Source of the DNA: Rhinopithecus roxellana
Taxonomy: Eukaryota; Chordata; Mammalia; Primates; Cercopithecidae
Assembly: GCF_007565055.1 (NCBI RefSeq)
Contig: NC_044565.1
Location: forward strand, 45,085,711-45,149,710
DNA: 64,000 nucleotides
Direction: 5' to 3'
A model generated the notes under the pieces. It worked only from the letters and a program-made list of their open reading frames with translations. It searched no databases and was not told the origin of the DNA. This document shows positions 11,367-23,819 of this stretch, in pieces; within the stretch, counting starts at the first letter, position 1, and every line of letters begins with the position of its first letter. Both the position numbers and the translations under genes were made by a program.

Positions 11367-14300
11367 GTTGGCATGTATATATCTTCTTTTGAGACATGTC
11401 TTTTCATGTTATTTGCCCAGTTTTCATCAAGTTGTTTTTTGTTTGTTGATTTGTGTAAGTTTCTTATAGATTCTGGATATTAGACCTTTGTTGGATGCAT
11501 AGTTTGTGAATATTTCCTTCTATACTATAGGTTGTTTACTCTATTGACAGTTTCTCTTGCTGTGCAGAAGTGCTTTGGTTTAATTGGGTCCCACTTAATC
11601 AATTTTTGTTCTGTTGCAATCGCTTTTGAGGACTTAGCCATAAATTATTTGCCGAGGCCAAAATTGAGAAGGGTATTTTTTAGGTCTTCTCCCAGGATTT
11701 TTATGTTTTGAAGACTTACATTTAAGTCTTTAATCCATCTTGAGTTAATTTTTGTATACAATCATGGGTAGGGGTCCGGATTCATTCTTCTCCATATGAA
11801 TAGCCAGTTATCCCAGCACTGTCTTTTCCCCATTGCTTATTCTAGTTGAGTCTGTCAAAAATTAAGTGGTGGTAGGCATACCGCTTTATTTCTGGGATTT
11901 CTATTCTGTTTCACTGGTTATGTGTCTGCTTTTGTACGAGTACACTGGTGTTTTTGTTATTATGGCCTTGTAGTACAGTTTGAAGTTCGGTTATGTGATG
12001 CCTCCAGCTTTGTTCTTTCTGCTTAGGATTGTTTTGGCTGTGGGGCTCTCTTTTGGTTCCATGTTAAATTTAGAATTTTTGTCTAATTCTGTGAAAAATG
12101 ATGGTCATTTGATAGGAATAGCATTGAATCTGTAAGTTGCTTTGGGCAGTATGAACATTTTGACAACATTGATTCTTCCAATCCAAAAGCATGGGATGTT
12201 TTTCCATTTCTTTTTGCTGTCTCTGATATCTTTCAGCAGTGTTTTATAGTTGTTATACGTGTCTTTCACCTCCTTGGCTAAATGTATTCCTAGGGACTTG
12301 TGTGTGTGTGTCTGTGGCTATTGTAAATGGGATTGCATTCCTGATTTGGCTATCACTTGGATTTTATTGGTGTATAGAAATGCTACTCATTTTTGTACAT
12401 TGATTTTATATCTTGAAACTTTACTGAAGTTGTTTATCAGTTCTAGGAGCCTTTTTGGCAGAGTCTTTAGAATTTTCTGGGTATACAATCATATCATCAG
12501 TAAAGAGAGATGGCTTGACTTCTTCTTTTCACATTTGGATTTCTTTTCATTCTTCCTCTTCCCTGTTTGTTCTCACTAGGATTTCCATTACAATGTTTAA
12601 TAGTCGTGGTGAGAGTGGGCATTGTTGTCTTCTTCCAGTTTTCAAAGGGAATTGTTCCCGCTTTTGCCCATTCAATAAGATGTTGGCTATGGGTTTGTCA
12701 TAGATGGCTCTAATTATTTTGAGGTATGTTCCTTCAATGCCTACTTTATTGAGAGTTTTTATCAAAAGGGATGTTGGATTTTATTGAAAACCTTCCCTGC
12801 ATTTTATAGATGACCATATGGTTTAGATTTTTAATTCTATTTATGTGGGGAATCACATTTACTAATTTGTATGTTTGGAATTCATCTCACATCCATGGAA
12901 TGAAGCCTATTTTATCATGATGAATTAACTTTTTTATATACTGCTGGATTTGGTTTACTAGTACTTTGTTCAGGATTTTTGCATCTATTTTCATCTGGGA
13001 TATTGGCATGAACTTTCTCCTTTTGTTGTGTCTCTGCCAGATTTTGGTATCAAGATGATACTGGATTTATAGAATGAGTTGGGGGGGAGATTCTTATCCT
13101 CAGTTTCTGGGAATATTTTCAGTAGGATTGGTAACAGTTCTTTTTACATCTGGTAGAACTTGGCTGTGAAACCATCTGGTTTAGAGCTACTTATGATTGG
13201 TAGTTTTCCTTTATTACTGATTCAATTTCAAAACTCATTATTGGTCTTTTCGTGTTTTCACTTTCCTCCTAGTTCAATCTTGAGAGGATATTTGTTTCCA
13301 GGAATTTATCCTTTTCCTCTAGATTTTCTAATTTGTATGCATAGAAATAGTCATAATAGTCTTTGAGTTTCTTTTTATTTCTGGGAGATCAGTTGTAATG
13401 TCATCTCTGATTGTGCTTATTTGGATATTATATCTTTTTTCTTTGTTAATCTAGCTAGTAGTCTATCAATTTTGTTTACTCTTTAAATGAAACAGCTGTT
13501 GGTTTCGTTATCTTCTGTACAGAATTTTGCAACTTAATTATGTGCTGTTCTTCTCTGACTTTAGTTGTTTCTTTTCTTCTGCTAGTTTGGGGGTTGATTT
13601 GTTCTTTGGTTTCTAGTTATACTAGGTATGATGTTAGATTGTGAATTTGAGACCTTTGTAACATATTGATGTTTGTGTTTATCACTATAAACTTTCCTTC
13701 TAACCCTGCTTTAGCTGTATCTCAAAGATTTTGGTATATTGTGTCTCATTTTCATTAATTTCAAAGATTTTCTGTTTGTGCCAGAATTTCATTGTTTATG
13801 CAAGAGTCATTTAGGAGTAAGTTGTTTCATTTCCATGTACTTGTATAATTTTGACAGACCTTCTTGGTATTGATCTCTGTGTTTGTTCCACTGTGGTATA
13901 AGAGTGTGCTTGATATTTTTTGATTTTTTAAAATTGAGACTTGCTTTATGACTTAGCATGTAGTTGATCTTAGAATATGCTCTGTGTGAAGATGAGAAGA
14001 ATATATACTCCATGGTCATTAGGTGAAGTATTCTTAGACATCTATTAGGTCCAATTGATCACGTGTTTAGTTTAAATCCAGAATTTATTTGTGAGCTTTC
14101 TGCCTTGATGACCTGTCTTACACTGTTAGTAGGGTGTTGAAGACTATTATTGTCCCACTGTCTCCTTTCATAGGTCAATAAAAACTTGTTACATGAATCT
14201 AAAAGCTCTACTCGTGGGGGTGTATGTATTTAGGTTAGTTGTGTCTTCTTGTTAAATTGAACTCTTTCTCATTATATAATTTCTTTGTCTTGATCGTTGG

Positions 14301-17300
14301 TTTAAAGTCTCTTTTATCTTACGTAAGAAAAACAACTTCTTAATGGGTACAGCACACCAACATGGCACATGTATACATATGTAACAAACTTGCAGGTTGT
14401 GCACATGTACCCTAGAACTTAAAGTATAATAATAAAAAAAAAAAGAATAACAACTTCTGATCTTTTTTCTTTTCCATTTGCATGATAGGTATTTCTCCAT
14501 CACTTTACTTTGAGCCTGTGGGTGTTGTTACATGTGCTATGAGTTTATTGAAGACAGCACCTGTGTCTTGTCTTTATATCCATCTTGCCAGTCTATGCTC
14601 TTCAGTAAGGTATTTAGACCATTAACATTCAATGATAGTATTGATATGTGAGATTTTGATCCTGTTATCACATTAGCTGGTTGTTTTGTAGACTTGATTG
14701 TTTAGTTGTTTTATAGTGTTTGTGGGCTTAACTCTGTTTTTGTAGTAGCAGATATCCTTCTCTCATTTCCATGTTTAAGCACCCCCTTAAGGCCCCCTTG
14801 TAAGGCTGGTTTAGTGGTAATAAATTTCCTATCATTTGCTTGTCTGAAAAGAATTTTATTTCTCCTATGCTTATGAAGCTAAGTTTGACGGTATGTGAAA
14901 TTCTTGGTTGGAATATTTTTTTTTTAAATACGCTAAAAATAGGTCCCCAATCTCTTCTGGCTTATAAGGATTTTGCTGAGAGGTCTGCTGCTAGGGTGAT
15001 AGGGATCCCTTTCTAAGTTATCTGATCCTTCTCTCCAGCTACCATTAAGATTTTTTTTTCTTTCACATTGACCTTGGTGAATCTGATGACTATGTGGCTT
15101 TTGAATGGTCATCTTGTGTAGTATCATGTAAGGGTTATCTGTATTTCTTGAACTTGCATGCCAACCCCTCTAGCAAGATTAGGGAAATTTCCATGGACTA
15201 TGTCCTCAAATATATTTTCCAGGTTGCTTACTCTCTCTTTCTTTCTCTCTCAAGAATGCCAATGAGTCATAGGTTTGGTCTCTACATAATACCTTATTTC
15301 ATGGATGTTTTGTTCATTTTTTAATCTTCTTTCTCTATTTTTGTCTGAGTTGAAGAACCAGTGTTCAAGCTCTGAGATTCTTTTCTCAGCTTGGTCTATT
15401 TTGCTGTTAATGCTTCTGATTGTATTATGAAAATCGTATGGTGAATTGTTCAATTCCAGAAGTTCCGTTTAGTTCTTCCCTAAAGTGGTTATTTTGTCTT
15501 TTAATTCTCGGATGCTTTTGTTGGAGTCTTTGGATTCCTGGTCTGGGTTTCAACTTTCTCCTGAATCTTGATGAGCTTCCTTGCTATCCAAATTCTGAAT
15601 TCTATGTCTGTCGTTTCAGTCATTTCAATCCGGTTAAGAACCATTGTTGGAGAACTGGTACACTTGTTTGGAGGTAAGGGAACACTCTGAGTTTTTGAAT
15701 TGCCAGAGTTCTTGCACTGATTCTTTTACATCGGAGGGGGAGATTATTGATAGTTGGGTAGTTGGCGTAAATGAATGGAGTAGGAGTCCAAGGAGATTAG
15801 TTGAAGCAATGAAAAGAATTAGAGAGATCAATATAAGGGATCAGGTTTGGCCTTTGATATTACGAATGATTATTATTTGCTTTAGTACAAGTTAGATTAG
15901 TCACTGTTGAATAGATTGGTGTTTCCTTGTATTTTGGGAATTGCTATCAGTTGGATGCGGCTTTTGGGTTTTATATTCTTTATTTCCTATGTATTTAACT
16001 GTGGTGTAAGTTGAGTGTAGTCAATTGACTTCCTTCTGGATACTTTCAGAGGGCCATACCTCTGTACAGAATCTTCCTTTGTAACTAGATTCTTGCACTG
16101 GATTTCTTCAGCAATGCATACTGACAGAATATATTTGGTGTTGTGTAATTTGGGCTGCAACCCAGTAGATGACACTTAAAAGTAATGGCTGGCAGATAGG
16201 CTGTTACTTAGCTGGGTAGCTCTTTTGTATTTCAAAGTATTTCCAGCAGTGTTCTATGGTGTAGGAAGGGGAGAGAGATAACCCCCTCACCAAATACACT
16301 CCCAGGCCTTAGGGTAGCCCCCTTGATCACTGACGCTGTGCCTGCGTTTCCACTGTTAAGTATTCTAGGCCATGGGTTTTGCTTGGACAGAGGTCATGGC
16401 TGACAGACAGTACACACCCTTCCTGGACTAGCCTTGCAGAAGGAAGCACAAGTCACTCCCATGCCAACCAATGAACCTGATGGTCTCATCCTTCTCAGTG
16501 TTTTAAGGATGGGGGCTTCTCCCCTACTTAAGCATGGGCCAAGGGTCTCAGCTGGGCACTCCCAGGCTGTGCACTACAACTGTGGGGCACAGGAACCTGG
16601 CCTGTGACTCCAGCCTATGGTCTTTTGGGGTCAGGCACTGGCTGTGCTGGGGGATCCAAAATGCTTCCAGGCCACCAGGGTAGCACTCAGCCTGGGCAGC
16701 AGAGGTTGTACTATGCATATGCTCCTGTAGTAGCAGCCAGGCAGAGACCTTGCGGGAAGATGGCAGGCAAGGGAGCCTGCAGAACAGAGGGACTTCAATC
16801 CCATGAGAAAAATGGCCCTGCTCTCTGTTAGCTCAGTGGTCAGCTGGGATTAGAGCTACTCAGAGGAAGATGGGGAACCTAGGGGAATGATGCCTATGGC
16901 CGTGTTCCACTGCAGCTGCCCCACACGCAAAACCCCCTGGGTTTCACACAGGGTGGAGCTCTGTCTTTCCCTAATCTCTAGACAGATCCCCCTGCCAATT
17001 CAAATGCCTATGAGGGTCGTTGGATCTCTTATAGCTAGAATCCCAGAGGTCCACAGCGAGAGTGGGTTGTCCTGCCATCACTTCACATACCCCTTCCCTA
17101 GAAGCAGTTCAGGGCCAGTAACTAGTTCTGGCACTCAGCAACCCCATGCAGGGCTCCAGGCTTCCTCTTTCTTCAGCTTTGGCATCTGCATCACCTCTTA
17201 TCAACTCATGGTATTTTCTATCTGAAGATCTGTTTGACATATGTTGGTTTCCTTGACATTTTTGTGTCTCTCAGTGGTGTTGCTTCCTGGGTGCTTCTAG

Positions 17301-17325
17301 TAAGCCATCCTGTCTCCCTCTTGAG
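11367..17325 (-). mobile_element. Old primate L1, 5' end kept, 3' end missing
   Basis: The minus strand reads as L1 in order. A 5' UTR starts near 17325 (GGGAGACAGGATGGC) and runs to about 15700. ORF1 coiled-coil text such as 'KIDQAEKRISELEHW' lies at 15250-15453. ORF2 endonuclease text ('SKINYMLSHKASLN') lies near 13900-14000 and reverse-transcriptase text ('LKIIRAIYDKPIANILLNGQK') near 12640-12740. The L1 match stops near 11367 inside ORF2, before the Cys-rich domain and 3' UTR, and non-L1 DNA follows. All frames are broken. The reverse-transcriptase box near 12490 encodes a TDD-like variant where active L1 has FADD. Age resembles the L1PB/early L1PA range. Confidence 0.85.
14341..14443 (+). 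mobile_element. Severely 5'-truncated L1PA 3' end (103 bp)
   Basis: Only the last part of an L1PA 3' UTR is present: 'taatgggtacagcacaccaa', 'acatatgtaacaaac', 'cacatgtaccctagaact', then AATAA and an A tail. Direct repeats at 14326-14340 and 14444-14458 (agaaaaacaacttct against agaataacaacttct) form a 15-bp target duplication. It is nested in the older antisense L1. Confidence 0.93.
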
Positions 17326-17829
17326 AAGTTTCTTTTTAAATGGTAACACAGACATAATCAGTTTCCTGCTCTGTGAATGAGAATATCCAGTGAACATTTT
17401 ATCATAAACAGTAAGAATCGATGCTCAAAACACATCTGTCTCTTAAGAGAAAAGTCATAGACAAATAACTGGACAAATATGAAATTTTAAAGGTAATAAT
17501 TTTACAATATAATTTTTGTTCCTTTATCCTTTAGTCCAAAATCCAAACTGTTTTTTTTTTTGTTTTTTTTTTTTTTTTTTTCAGATTATTTCCAATCAAC
17601 TTAAAGGCAAATATCTCAGCATCAACTTTGGAATTTAACAGAGCCTTTCTTCAAATGATGTTCTGGGTGTATGATTTTTAAATTCGAATCTATGCCCCCA
17701 CTTCTCTTGTACTTGCATGAATCCTTTCCCCAAGAAAATCAACAGATAATAAAAGTGTATGACTACAGTTCTGAAGAGCCTAGTCTTTGAAACAGTTTAC
17801 ACTTGTTTCATCTCTGTTAGAGGGGAGTG
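17326..17829. other. Unassigned DNA with a T-rich tract
   Basis: Nothing is recognised except a T run with one G (17551-17581). No coding character. Confidence 0.5.
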
Positions 17830-18120
17830 ATTATTAATATTTTGTGTCAACTTGACTGGCCTAAAGGATGCCCAGATAGCTGATAAAACATTATTTCTCA
17901 GTATGTTTGCAAGAATGTTTGCAAAACAATTAGCATTTGAATTAGTAGACTGAATGTAGAAGATATTCCATCACCAAAGTGAATGGGCATCATCCAATCC
18001 ACTGAGGGCCTGAAAAAGCCAGAAAGATGTAAGAAGAGCAATTTTTCTTCCTGAACTAGGACAGATATCTTCTTCAGACCTTGGATATCAGAGCTTCTGG
18101 TTCTCAGGCCTTTTGGGATT
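17830..18120 (+). mobile_element. MLT2-like ERVL LTR fragment
   Basis: Landmarks are 'ttgtgtcaacttgactggcc', 'gatagctgataaaacatta', 'gtgaatgggcatcatccaat' and 'tctggttctcaggcctt'. These follow the 5' portion of an MLT2-type LTR. The 3' half is absent, and the sequence runs straight into the MLT1A0 LTR. Confidence 0.65.
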
Positions 18121-18125
18121 AGAAT

Positions 18126-18703
18126 GCTATGGTTTGTGTTCTCCTAAAATTCATAGGTTGAAATCCTAACCCCCAAGATAATGATATTAGGAGGAGGGGG
18201 CCTTTGGGAAGTGATTAGGTCATAAAGATGGAACCCTCATAAGTACAATTCGCGCCCTTATAAAACATGCCTGAGAGATCTATCTCAAACTTCCACTGCA
18301 TGAGGATACACTAAAATATCCCGTCTGTAAACTATAGAGCTGCCTTCATGAGATACCAAATCTGCCAGCACCTTGATCTTAGACTTCCTAGCCTCCATAA
18401 TGAGTATTACCACCTAAGCTCCTCCTCTTGTTAGGTCAGCAGTGGCATTAGATTCTCACAGGAGTAAGAGCCCTATTGAGAACTGTGCATGCAAGGGATC
18501 TAGGTTGCACACTCCTTATGATAATTTAATGCCTGATGATCTGAAGTGGAAGAGTTTCATCCCAAAACCATCCCCCAGTGATCCCCACCCTCCTTGCATG
18601 GGAAAATTGTCTTCCAGGAAACCAGTCCCTGGTGCCAAAAAGGTTAGGGACTGCTGATTGAAAAGTTAACCAATTTATAGAGCAGCCTGAACAGACTAAG
18701 ACA
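18126..18703 (+). mobile_element. MLT1A0-like LTR (ERVL-MaLR), split by MER1
   Basis: It starts 'tgctatggtttgtgttctcc' and continues with 'gaggagggggcctttgggaa', 'ttataaaacatgcctgagag' and 'gccagcaccttgatctta'. After the MER1 block (18406-18657) it resumes with 'ccaatttatagagcagcctg' and ends 'cagactaagaca', the normal LTR terminus. The DNA transposon therefore inserted into an existing LTR. Confidence 0.78.
18406..18657 (-). mobile_element. MER1 (hAT-Charlie) DNA transposon, truncated
   Basis: Plus-strand landmarks are 'ggcattagattctcacagga', 'gcatgcaagggatctagg', 'aaaattgtcttccaggaaac' and 'gccaaaaaggttagggact'. Together they are the reverse complement of MER1. The right terminal repeat (gggactgctg) is kept. 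The other end stops inside the element, so one terminal repeat is missing. Confidence 0.78.
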
Positions 18704-19144
18704 AGGTGTAAAGGGGTAGAGGCTGGGAGCTCTGCCACCTGCCCAGTGCCATGTGCCCAGTGCCAAGCTCCAGGATAAGCCCTTGCCTCCAAAGCTCTTT
18801 GTCACCCCTGGATTATGGGCCATAGTTAATGGCATCTCTTATCCTTATATCACACATGGCTAGAAGCAAGGACTTAACAGCAATTAGTGTTTTGCATAAA
18901 GACATAGTCCAGAAAAATTACAGTGTCCTGAACAAAAATTAGTAGATTCCCACCAAAAGAGAAACAGGCCAGTGGCTCACTTCTAGGCCCAGCTTCCCGG
19001 GCCTACTCTTGGTGTTCTTTTGACAGTTCATCCCACTCACCAGAGCTTCTAAAGGGTAAGAAAAGGACATATAGTCACTGCCTGTTGACCTCAAATTATC
19101 ACAGTTAGACTGAACAGATTTTAAAAAATAGCATCCAGTTTAAT
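18704..19144. other. Unassigned DNA
   Basis: No repeat family or gene is recognised. A small internal repeat of 'tgcccagtgcca' occurs near 18740-18765. Confidence 0.45.
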
Positions 19145-19310
19145 GTAATCCAGTGTGAAGTGGGAGAAAGAAGATGGACTTCAGAGTCACATGGACCTAG
19201 ATCCAAATCCTAGCTCTGCTACTTTCTATTGCCTTTAATATTAGGTACACCATTGAGCTTCATAAGTCTGTTTCCAACATATAAAATTGGATCTAAAGGA
19301 AAAATATATA
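19145..19310 (+). repeat. MIR SINE
   Basis: The order 'gacttcagagtcacatgg', 'aaatcctagctctgctactt', 'cattgagcttcataagtct' matches the core and 3' half of MIR. Confidence 0.7.
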
Positions 19311-20674
19311 GGGAGATTTTCTAAGATATGTTATGGGCACACACTCAATGTTAGCAGCCTAAACCCATAGCCAAGCTCTCTTATAATCCTAGCACAACTC
19401 TGTGTCCGTCTATATACATGAGTGTTTTCTTACACATCCAAACATATCAACCACATGTGATATCAACCACTTGATCTTAAGCCCTACAGATCCCAAATCA
19501 TCAAAGTATCTTCATCATAAGCACAAGCCCACAGATGTGGAGCAGTAAAGTTCATATTCTCTTCATATAGTACAAACATACTTCATTAATATAGCAGGCC
19601 CATAAAGATAACAGCAACTGGGCAATATATGCTTTACTTGTAGGCCATTGAAAGATCTCTTAAGATGAATGGTATTTTCTACCAAACACCAAAGACAGAA
19701 ACAAAACTCATCAGGCTGAGTTGAGCCCATACCTTGAATTGTTCCTCTGTGTTCTTTGTTATCAGTGGAGATCCTGGTAAGTTGAGAGATTATGGTCAGG
19801 AGGTATTTCATGTGGGAAACCCCTGGGCTACTGGGTCACAGCAGTAACTCAGCAATCTCAGCTACTGGAGAGTCTAGTGGCAATGGCAAGAGTGATGCTA
19901 CCCACCTGGGGCCACTGAGTTGGTGGCCTAATATTATTCATATATGTGAATGGTGCCCTAGCCCAGCTCTTAGAACATGAACCATTATGGGGTGTGTTTG
20001 TGTATTTGCAAGTTGACTGTTCTTGTGGGGTTAGGTTGCTTGGCTGCCAGTAGCCTCACTGATATCTCTCTGAAACATTCAAATCATATTATCAAATAAT
20101 CATATTGCTCTTACAGGTTAAAATGGAGGCAATACAGTTCCAGACACAGATCAATATAATTTTACAAAGTTTGTGCTGGGGTGCAAAGGGTGACAGAGAT
20201 TGCCACATGAAATCTGAACAGGTTGTGTTTACTATTAGTGCATGCCATATTTCTCTTGTATATCACTCGGAAGCAAGTGTGGCCAGCGGGTAATCCTTCA
20301 CATTCCCATGAAGCAAGCCAGCCAATGGAGACGTTCAGGCACCTCACACCCCAGAAGCTTGTGTTAGAGTCAGCTCTGCCCTTGTACCAGATGTGTCTTT
20401 TTGGTCTGGGATGGCACCACTGAAGGCACTGATTCCTGTCCTGGTGTCTTCCTTTCAAGCCTGTAATTGGTCAGGTTATACCCTGATGAGGTGCTGTTTC
20501 TGACAGCCCTTTTCTACCTTCAGTCTGACCCTATACCAGAATTCTGCCTCACATTTCTCTGTAACAGACAATGATTCTGGTTGTTTGGCCCTGGCCTGAT
20601 GGTAAGATGATTTGACCCTCCTAGGAATATGATGCAAATAAACAATTCTTAATATGTGATCCACAGAGTATTTT

Positions 20675-20676
<2 letters not shown>
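19311..20676. other. Unassigned single-copy-looking DNA
   Basis: I recognise no transposon or gene. Overlapping open frames of 60-98 codons on both strands (20105-20458) lack a recognisable product, and their overlap suggests chance. Confidence 0.45.

Positions 20677-20710
<34 letters not shown>
20677..20710. repeat. (GT)n microsatellite
   Basis: 17 GT units in an uninterrupted run. Confidence 0.97.
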
Positions 20711-20714
<4 letters not shown>

Positions 20715-21619
20715 CTCCAAGTTGGAGATGCTGGCCAGAACTAAAATGTGAAATCAGTCTGCCTTGCCAAAGTTGTCAAGTTTCCCCACAATACTCAATA
20801 GCCCTTCCTTAAAAAGCAAGTACCTCAGTAGCTGGGAGAGGGAGAGAGAGAGGTGGGGAAAAACAAAAGGCGGGGAGAGAAAAGGAAGGAGATGAGAAGT
20901 TCCGTGAGGTTTCTTCAAAAGCTTAACTAAAAAGTCCTAATGGAGGCAAAAAAAAGTATTTTTACTTAAGCTTCTATTTAATTTTACCTCTATTTTCTTT
21001 CTATTCATTCTAACAGTATGTTGTTACTTTCAAGAAAGTTACTTTGAAGACTTCTCATTTCTGTTTGTAAAAATCCATTTCTGGGTACAAGTTAAACACA
21101 GAAATCCTGACCTAAGCTTGGGCACCAAGTGTGGATAGGGATCCCAGCCTGGGCTCCTTTATGAGGTCTAGGAGGGCCATTTTTACAACCATCTATGTCA
21201 TATTAATGCCTCTGCCTTACAAAAGTCCCATGAGAAGAGAAACGGCTGAGAAAGGAATAAAATTTGGTGGATGTTGACTTAATGGGCAGCCAGGGAACTT
21301 GGTGCTCCATCCATCTTTGCCAGATTTAGGACAACGTTGTAACAAAAAAAAGTGGCTAGGAGCAGACAGCAGAGCTCATTGTGCCTTCTCAGACAGACAT
21401 CACTAAATCTGCAAGCAACAAATGTGAGAGCAGTCTCTTACACCTACATGGAAATCTACAGTGCACAAAAAGCATCATATATAAACACATACATATAAAA
21501 ATGTATATACAATGAACACACGTTTATTATGTAAACGTATACGTTACATAAACATTACATACAAATATATAAATGTTTATTATATAGATTTACACTTTAT
21601 GTTTATATAGACCTGGGTG
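20711..21619. other. Unassigned DNA with GA-rich and AT-rich patches
   Basis: A GA-rich patch lies at 20835-20900. An AT-rich stretch at 21478-21610 contains a perfect 12-bp palindrome (aacgtatacgtt, 21534-21545) and several short inverted motifs. No gene is visible. Confidence 0.5.
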
Positions 21620-21810
21620 TGTGTCCTCTTCATTTAATCTTCACAAAAACAATAAAAGTCTGGAAAGTAGTGATTCTTATTCCTCATAAGAAAGGAAGGT
21701 ATCAAAGAAGTAAAGTGATTTCCCCAGTGCCAGGGAGATAGTAAGGGGAAGGGCTGGGACAAGAACTTGTCTTCTCTGATGTCAAGCCTGATGCACTTTG
21801 CATTGTAAAA
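21620..21810 (-). repeat. MIR SINE, antisense
   Basis: The plus strand has 'catttaatcttcacaaaaac', 'agaagtaaagtgatttccc' and 'cagggagatagtaaggggaa', which is MIR read backwards. Confidence 0.65.
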
Positions 21811-22101
21811 GGAAACCTGGGGCCATTTAAAGAGGTTCAGCTATTTATCCAGGGATACATGGCTAGTTGAGAGCCAAACTCATACAAAACAGATCGCTCT
21901 GAGGTGATAAAACTATTTTAGGGGGAAAGAATGTAACGATTGGTATGGTTTGGTTGATATTCCCCCACTCCATGCCACAGACATCCTTTTGAAAACAGAA
22001 AGAAACACAAGCCTTAGAAGTCATTGGCAGAAGGAAAACAAGAGAAAGTACCGTTGCTCACTCATCTCCCCCAAATACAGCCCTAGGAAAGTTTCTCTTG
22101 G

Positions 22102-22425
22102 TATTTATTTATTTACTTATTTATTTATTTATTTATTTATTTGAGAGAGAGTCTCACTCTGTTGTCCAGGCTGGTGTGCAGTGGTGCAATCTTGGCTCAC
22201 TGCAACCTCCGCCTCCCAGGTTCAAGCAATTCTCGTGCCTCGGCCTCCCAAGTAGCTAGCACTACAGGTGTACGCCACCACATATGACTAATTTTTGTAT
22301 TTTTAGTAGAGACGGGGTTTCACCACGTTGGTCAGGTTGTTCTAGAACTGTTGACCTCAGGTGATCCACCCAGCTCAGCCTTCCAAAGTACTGGAATTAC
22401 AGCCGTGAGCCACTGCACCCAGCCC
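22102..22425 (-). mobile_element. Alu SINE, antisense, with (TTTA)n tail
   Basis: A TTTA-repeat tail (22102-22141) is followed by the full antisense Alu, ending 'cactgcacccagcc'. The flanks at 22095-22105 and 22426-22436 (ctcttggtatt against ctcctggtact) form a diverged target duplication. The A-tail has become a TAAA tetranucleotide repeat. Confidence 0.92.
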
Positions 22426-22693
22426 CTCCTGGTACTTTTAACATTTCAAAGATGAGGGGATGAGGGTGAATAAACACAGGACCAAAGGTACGAGGTGAAA
22501 TTGAGCTTCCCCCATGAGAATCTCAAAGTTTTTCCTTCCTCACTAGTATACAAAAAGGGCAGGAGGCATCAGCTACTGCAGAGGCATGGAGTACGATAGT
22601 TGTCCTCAGCCTAAACCCATGCTGGCAGTCACAGCAGTTGTAACATGCACACATACACAATTGAACTACTTGCTGATGGCTAGAAAAATGAAT

Positions 22694-22696
<3 letters not shown>

Positions 22697-22740
<44 letters not shown>
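22697..22740. repeat. (GT)n microsatellite
   Basis: About 22 GT units, preceded by a tgtttgtg variant. Confidence 0.97.
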
Positions 22741-22742
<2 letters not shown>

Positions 22743-23239
22743 GGAGAGGTGAGCATGGAAGGCTTTCAGTTTAATCTATGGGCCTTAATAGATAGCCACA
22801 TTCATAAGTAATGTGCTATTTCTAGGATTGGACAAATTTAATTTTGTAGTTGCCAAGTTTCTTCCATTTTTAGGAAAAGTTCTTCCAGCCCTATTTGGAG
22901 TTTCCAAATTTAAAGCTGAATCCAAGTTTTTACCCTATCTTTGCTATAAAAGGAGCATTAATCGTTCTGACAGCCAAGAAGAAAATGTATAAGCAGAAGA
23001 CATCTATTTCCCCACTTTAATGGGAACAATGGTACCCACTGAAACTACTTGAGAGACCATCTGAATATCACTGAATCTTGGCCGTCAGGTGAGATGAGCC
23101 TACAGAAGTGTTTCAGAGTCCTATATCTTGAAGTTGGAAAACTTTCATTGAACAAAATTGCTAGTGGTAAAAAGTGCCATGAAGAACTTCTGTTTCTTGG
23201 ATTTTCAATTTCTTTGCTTATACAACCAAAATGATCATA
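22741..23239. other. Unassigned DNA
   Basis: No repeat family or gene is recognised. Confidence 0.45.
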
Positions 23240-23370
23240 TCTTCCTAATAGGATTGTTGAGAGGACTAATTAAAATTATTTATGGTAAAAGCATTTTGCA
23301 GAGGCCCTTAAACATTATTTGTCCAATAAGCTGAACTATTGTCATTGTTATTAATATCATTATTATGTGA
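23240..23370 (+). repeat. MIR SINE, 3' half
   Basis: The stretch 'ataggattgttgagaggact', then 'taaaagcattttgcagaggc' and a final ATTATTAT-like tail follow the MIR 3' end. Confidence 0.6.
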
Positions 23371-23819
23371 CTCTTGTGAAGAAAAGATTGTAAAAGTTTA
23401 AATTCATAAGAAAAAAATGCCCCGTGAGTTTCCAATATGTAAAAAATAAAAGAAATTGCTTATATAGAGGATATGTGAGGGAATGATTATAAACTGATTG
23501 TAGTAAACTCAAAACATGTGTTTTCTGTAATTCAACTCCCCTCACAGCAAAGAAGTTAATGTTTGCTCTAGACCAGTGAAAAGACTGGGGTTTGTTGTAG
23601 ATGTTATGCTTGAAGGAAAAGGACCAAGCCCTCTGGAGAACACTTTTTGGTGTTCTCTCTGAGCAGAACAACTAAAAGGTCCTGCTCAGTGACTTTGGGA
23701 AATGTGACTACTGAAGACGTGGTTTAAGAGTCACTGTGAGGACTTACCAGGCTCAGAAGTGATATCCCAGCGGGCTCTGTTCTGGGTTATAGTCCTGTGA
23801 AAACACAGCTGGAATAAGG

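Noticed and set aside
12250..12579. 109-codon plus-strand open frame
   Set aside because: It is the antisense shadow of L1 ORF2 reverse-transcriptase sequence. A TGTGTG run contributes to it.
16887..17225. 112-codon plus-strand open frame in a GC-richer part
   Set aside because: It lies antisense in the L1 5' UTR, which is naturally GC-rich and open by chance.
22523..22774. Open frames encoding Cys-Val or Thr-His repeats
   Set aside because: Direct products of the GT microsatellite at 22697-22740.
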